A stretch of DNA of 32,623 bases from Campylobacterales bacterium. GTDB taxonomy: Bacteria > Campylobacterota > Campylobacteria > Campylobacterales > Arcobacteraceae. Positions 31,976 to 32,623 of this stretch are shown piece after piece. Where the stretch lies: assembly GCA_027064245.1 (NCBI GenBank), contig JAMOPZ010000424.1:1-32623 (forward strand), written 5' to 3'. The stretch's first letter is position 1, and each line of letters opens with the position of its first letter. The translations under genes were made by a program, and so were the position numbers. Under the pieces are notes generated by a model. The model was given only the letters and a program-made list of their open reading frames with translations, did not search any database and was not told the origin of the DNA.

Positions 31976-32617
31976 TTAACTATTTAAAAGTTGCATACGA
32001 ATATTTTGTAGCATTATGAAGTGTTTCTTGGCTTTATGATAATTTAGACTAAGTGAAATTGTGTCATAACAAAATATTTCTAGCGCATCACTATTTAAAT
32101 TATATTCATACTCTATATCAAACTCATCTATAATAAATTGATATTTATATTTACAAAAGCTATTTTTATACTCTTTAACAATAGACTTATCAAAGTGATA
32201 TTTATCTGGCGATGCTAATAAAGACTCTTTTGCGTCTATATAGAACTTATCCATATCACGTATACTCATATTAGACATGTCTAAAAAACAACTATTTATA
32301 AAATTAAATGTAGTAAATATCTCACCACTAAATTGAATCAATAACTTCGTAATTACAAGTTCAATAGGTATTTTATTATTCCACATATACACTTCAATCT
32401 CACTAGACATATGATATATATTATCAGTTATAATATAGTTTACTCTGCTTAAGTGATTATCAAAAATTTTATTAAATAAATTTTTGTATTCATCACTAAA
32501 ATAAAAAGCCTTAAAAGTAACCTGAGGAAACCTAAGATAAAGTTCTTTAATATATTTTACAAAGTCTTTATCATTAAGATTTTCTTCAACAGCTAAAAAG
32601 CCTATACAATCTTTCAT
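31976..32617 (-). CDS. Unrecognised protein, possibly cut at its 5' end
   Basis: I do not recognise this 213-residue protein. It is rich in Phe, Tyr, Asn and Lys, has no signal peptide or clear membrane segment, and alternates short hydrophobic strands and helices. The ATG at 32617 is used here, but the six remaining bases upstream are in frame and open, and no ribosome binding site can be judged, so the true start may lie beyond the window. The gene ends 3 bp before the CMP-sugar synthetase fusion and is almost certainly in the same operon, which suggests a role in the nonulosonate pathway or its glycan acceptor. Confidence 0.6.
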   Translation of the reverse strand: MKDCIGFLAVEENLNDKDFVKYIKELYLRFPQVTFKAFYFSDEYKNLFNKIFDNHLSRVNYIITDNIYHMSSEIEVYMWNNKIPIELVITKLLIQFSGEIFTTFNFINSCFLDMSNMSIRDMDKFYIDAKESLLASPDKYHFDKSIVKEYKNSFCKYKYQFIIDEFDIEYEYNLNSDALEIFCYDTISLSLNYHKAKKHFIMLQNIRMQLLNS

Positions 32618-32623
32618 GTAAAG

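Overview
The window is AT-rich, densely packed and looks like a surface-glycan or flagellin-glycosylation locus from a member of the Campylobacterota (a Sulfurimonas, Arcobacter or Sulfurovum-type organism). The assignment is an inference from base composition, A/T-ending codons, strong AAGGGGG-type ribosome binding sites, DUF115/Maf-like genes, and a gene set that strikingly matches the Campylobacter jejuni capsule phosphoramidate genes. I saw no rRNA, tRNA, CRISPR array or insertion sequence.

Layout. Positions 1-5444 read rightwards: an ATP-grasp ligase cut by the window edge, a cupin, a HepT-MntA toxin-antitoxin pair, a DJ-1/PfpI protein and a large HAD-domain protein. Positions 5441-32617 read leftwards as tightly packed, mostly overlapping genes with one 232-bp break (14081-14312). 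In transcription order the leftward genes are: an unknown protein; a CMP-sugar synthetase/PseG-like fusion and a NeuB-family nonulosonate synthase; a DUF4910 peptidase-like protein, a FemAB-like acyltransferase and a radical SAM/SPASM enzyme; a phosphoethanolamine transferase-GDPD fusion; a sulfotransferase-fold protein; a four-gene phosphoramidate cassette plus a CysQ-like phosphatase; a DUF115 protein; an acetyltransferase. After the break come a 1215-residue glycosyltransferase/DUF115/FkbM protein, then a cytidylyltransferase, HpaI-type aldolase, 2-hydroxyacid dehydrogenase, SDR epimerase, cyclase-family hydrolase and a GT2 glycosyltransferase.

How the genes may work together. Three systems stand out. 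(1) 16444-22150 encodes homologues of all four C. jejuni enzymes that make the donor for O-methyl phosphoramidate: glutamine kinase, CTP:phosphoglutamine cytidylyltransferase, CDP-glutamine amidohydrolase and CDP-phosphoramidate 3'-kinase, the last fused to a methyltransferase. A 3'-phosphonucleotide phosphatase homologue lies inside the cassette and a sulfotransferase-fold protein lies just upstream. These two fit a transferase and by-product recycler for a 3'-phosphorylated CDP-phosphoramidate donor. (2) 6502-10436 encodes a compact five-gene pathway that may make a CMP-activated acidic sugar through an HpaI-type aldolase instead of a NeuB synthase. (3) A roughly 90-residue Rossmann-like module with a YGxG loop and an 'S(V/L)LGRE' or 'TVLGRE' motif is attached to five unrelated catalytic proteins, and a divergent relative ends the HAD protein. 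It could be a shared docking or ligand-sensing domain for the whole glycan assembly machinery.

All functional assignments come from motifs and gene context read by eye; no database search was run.
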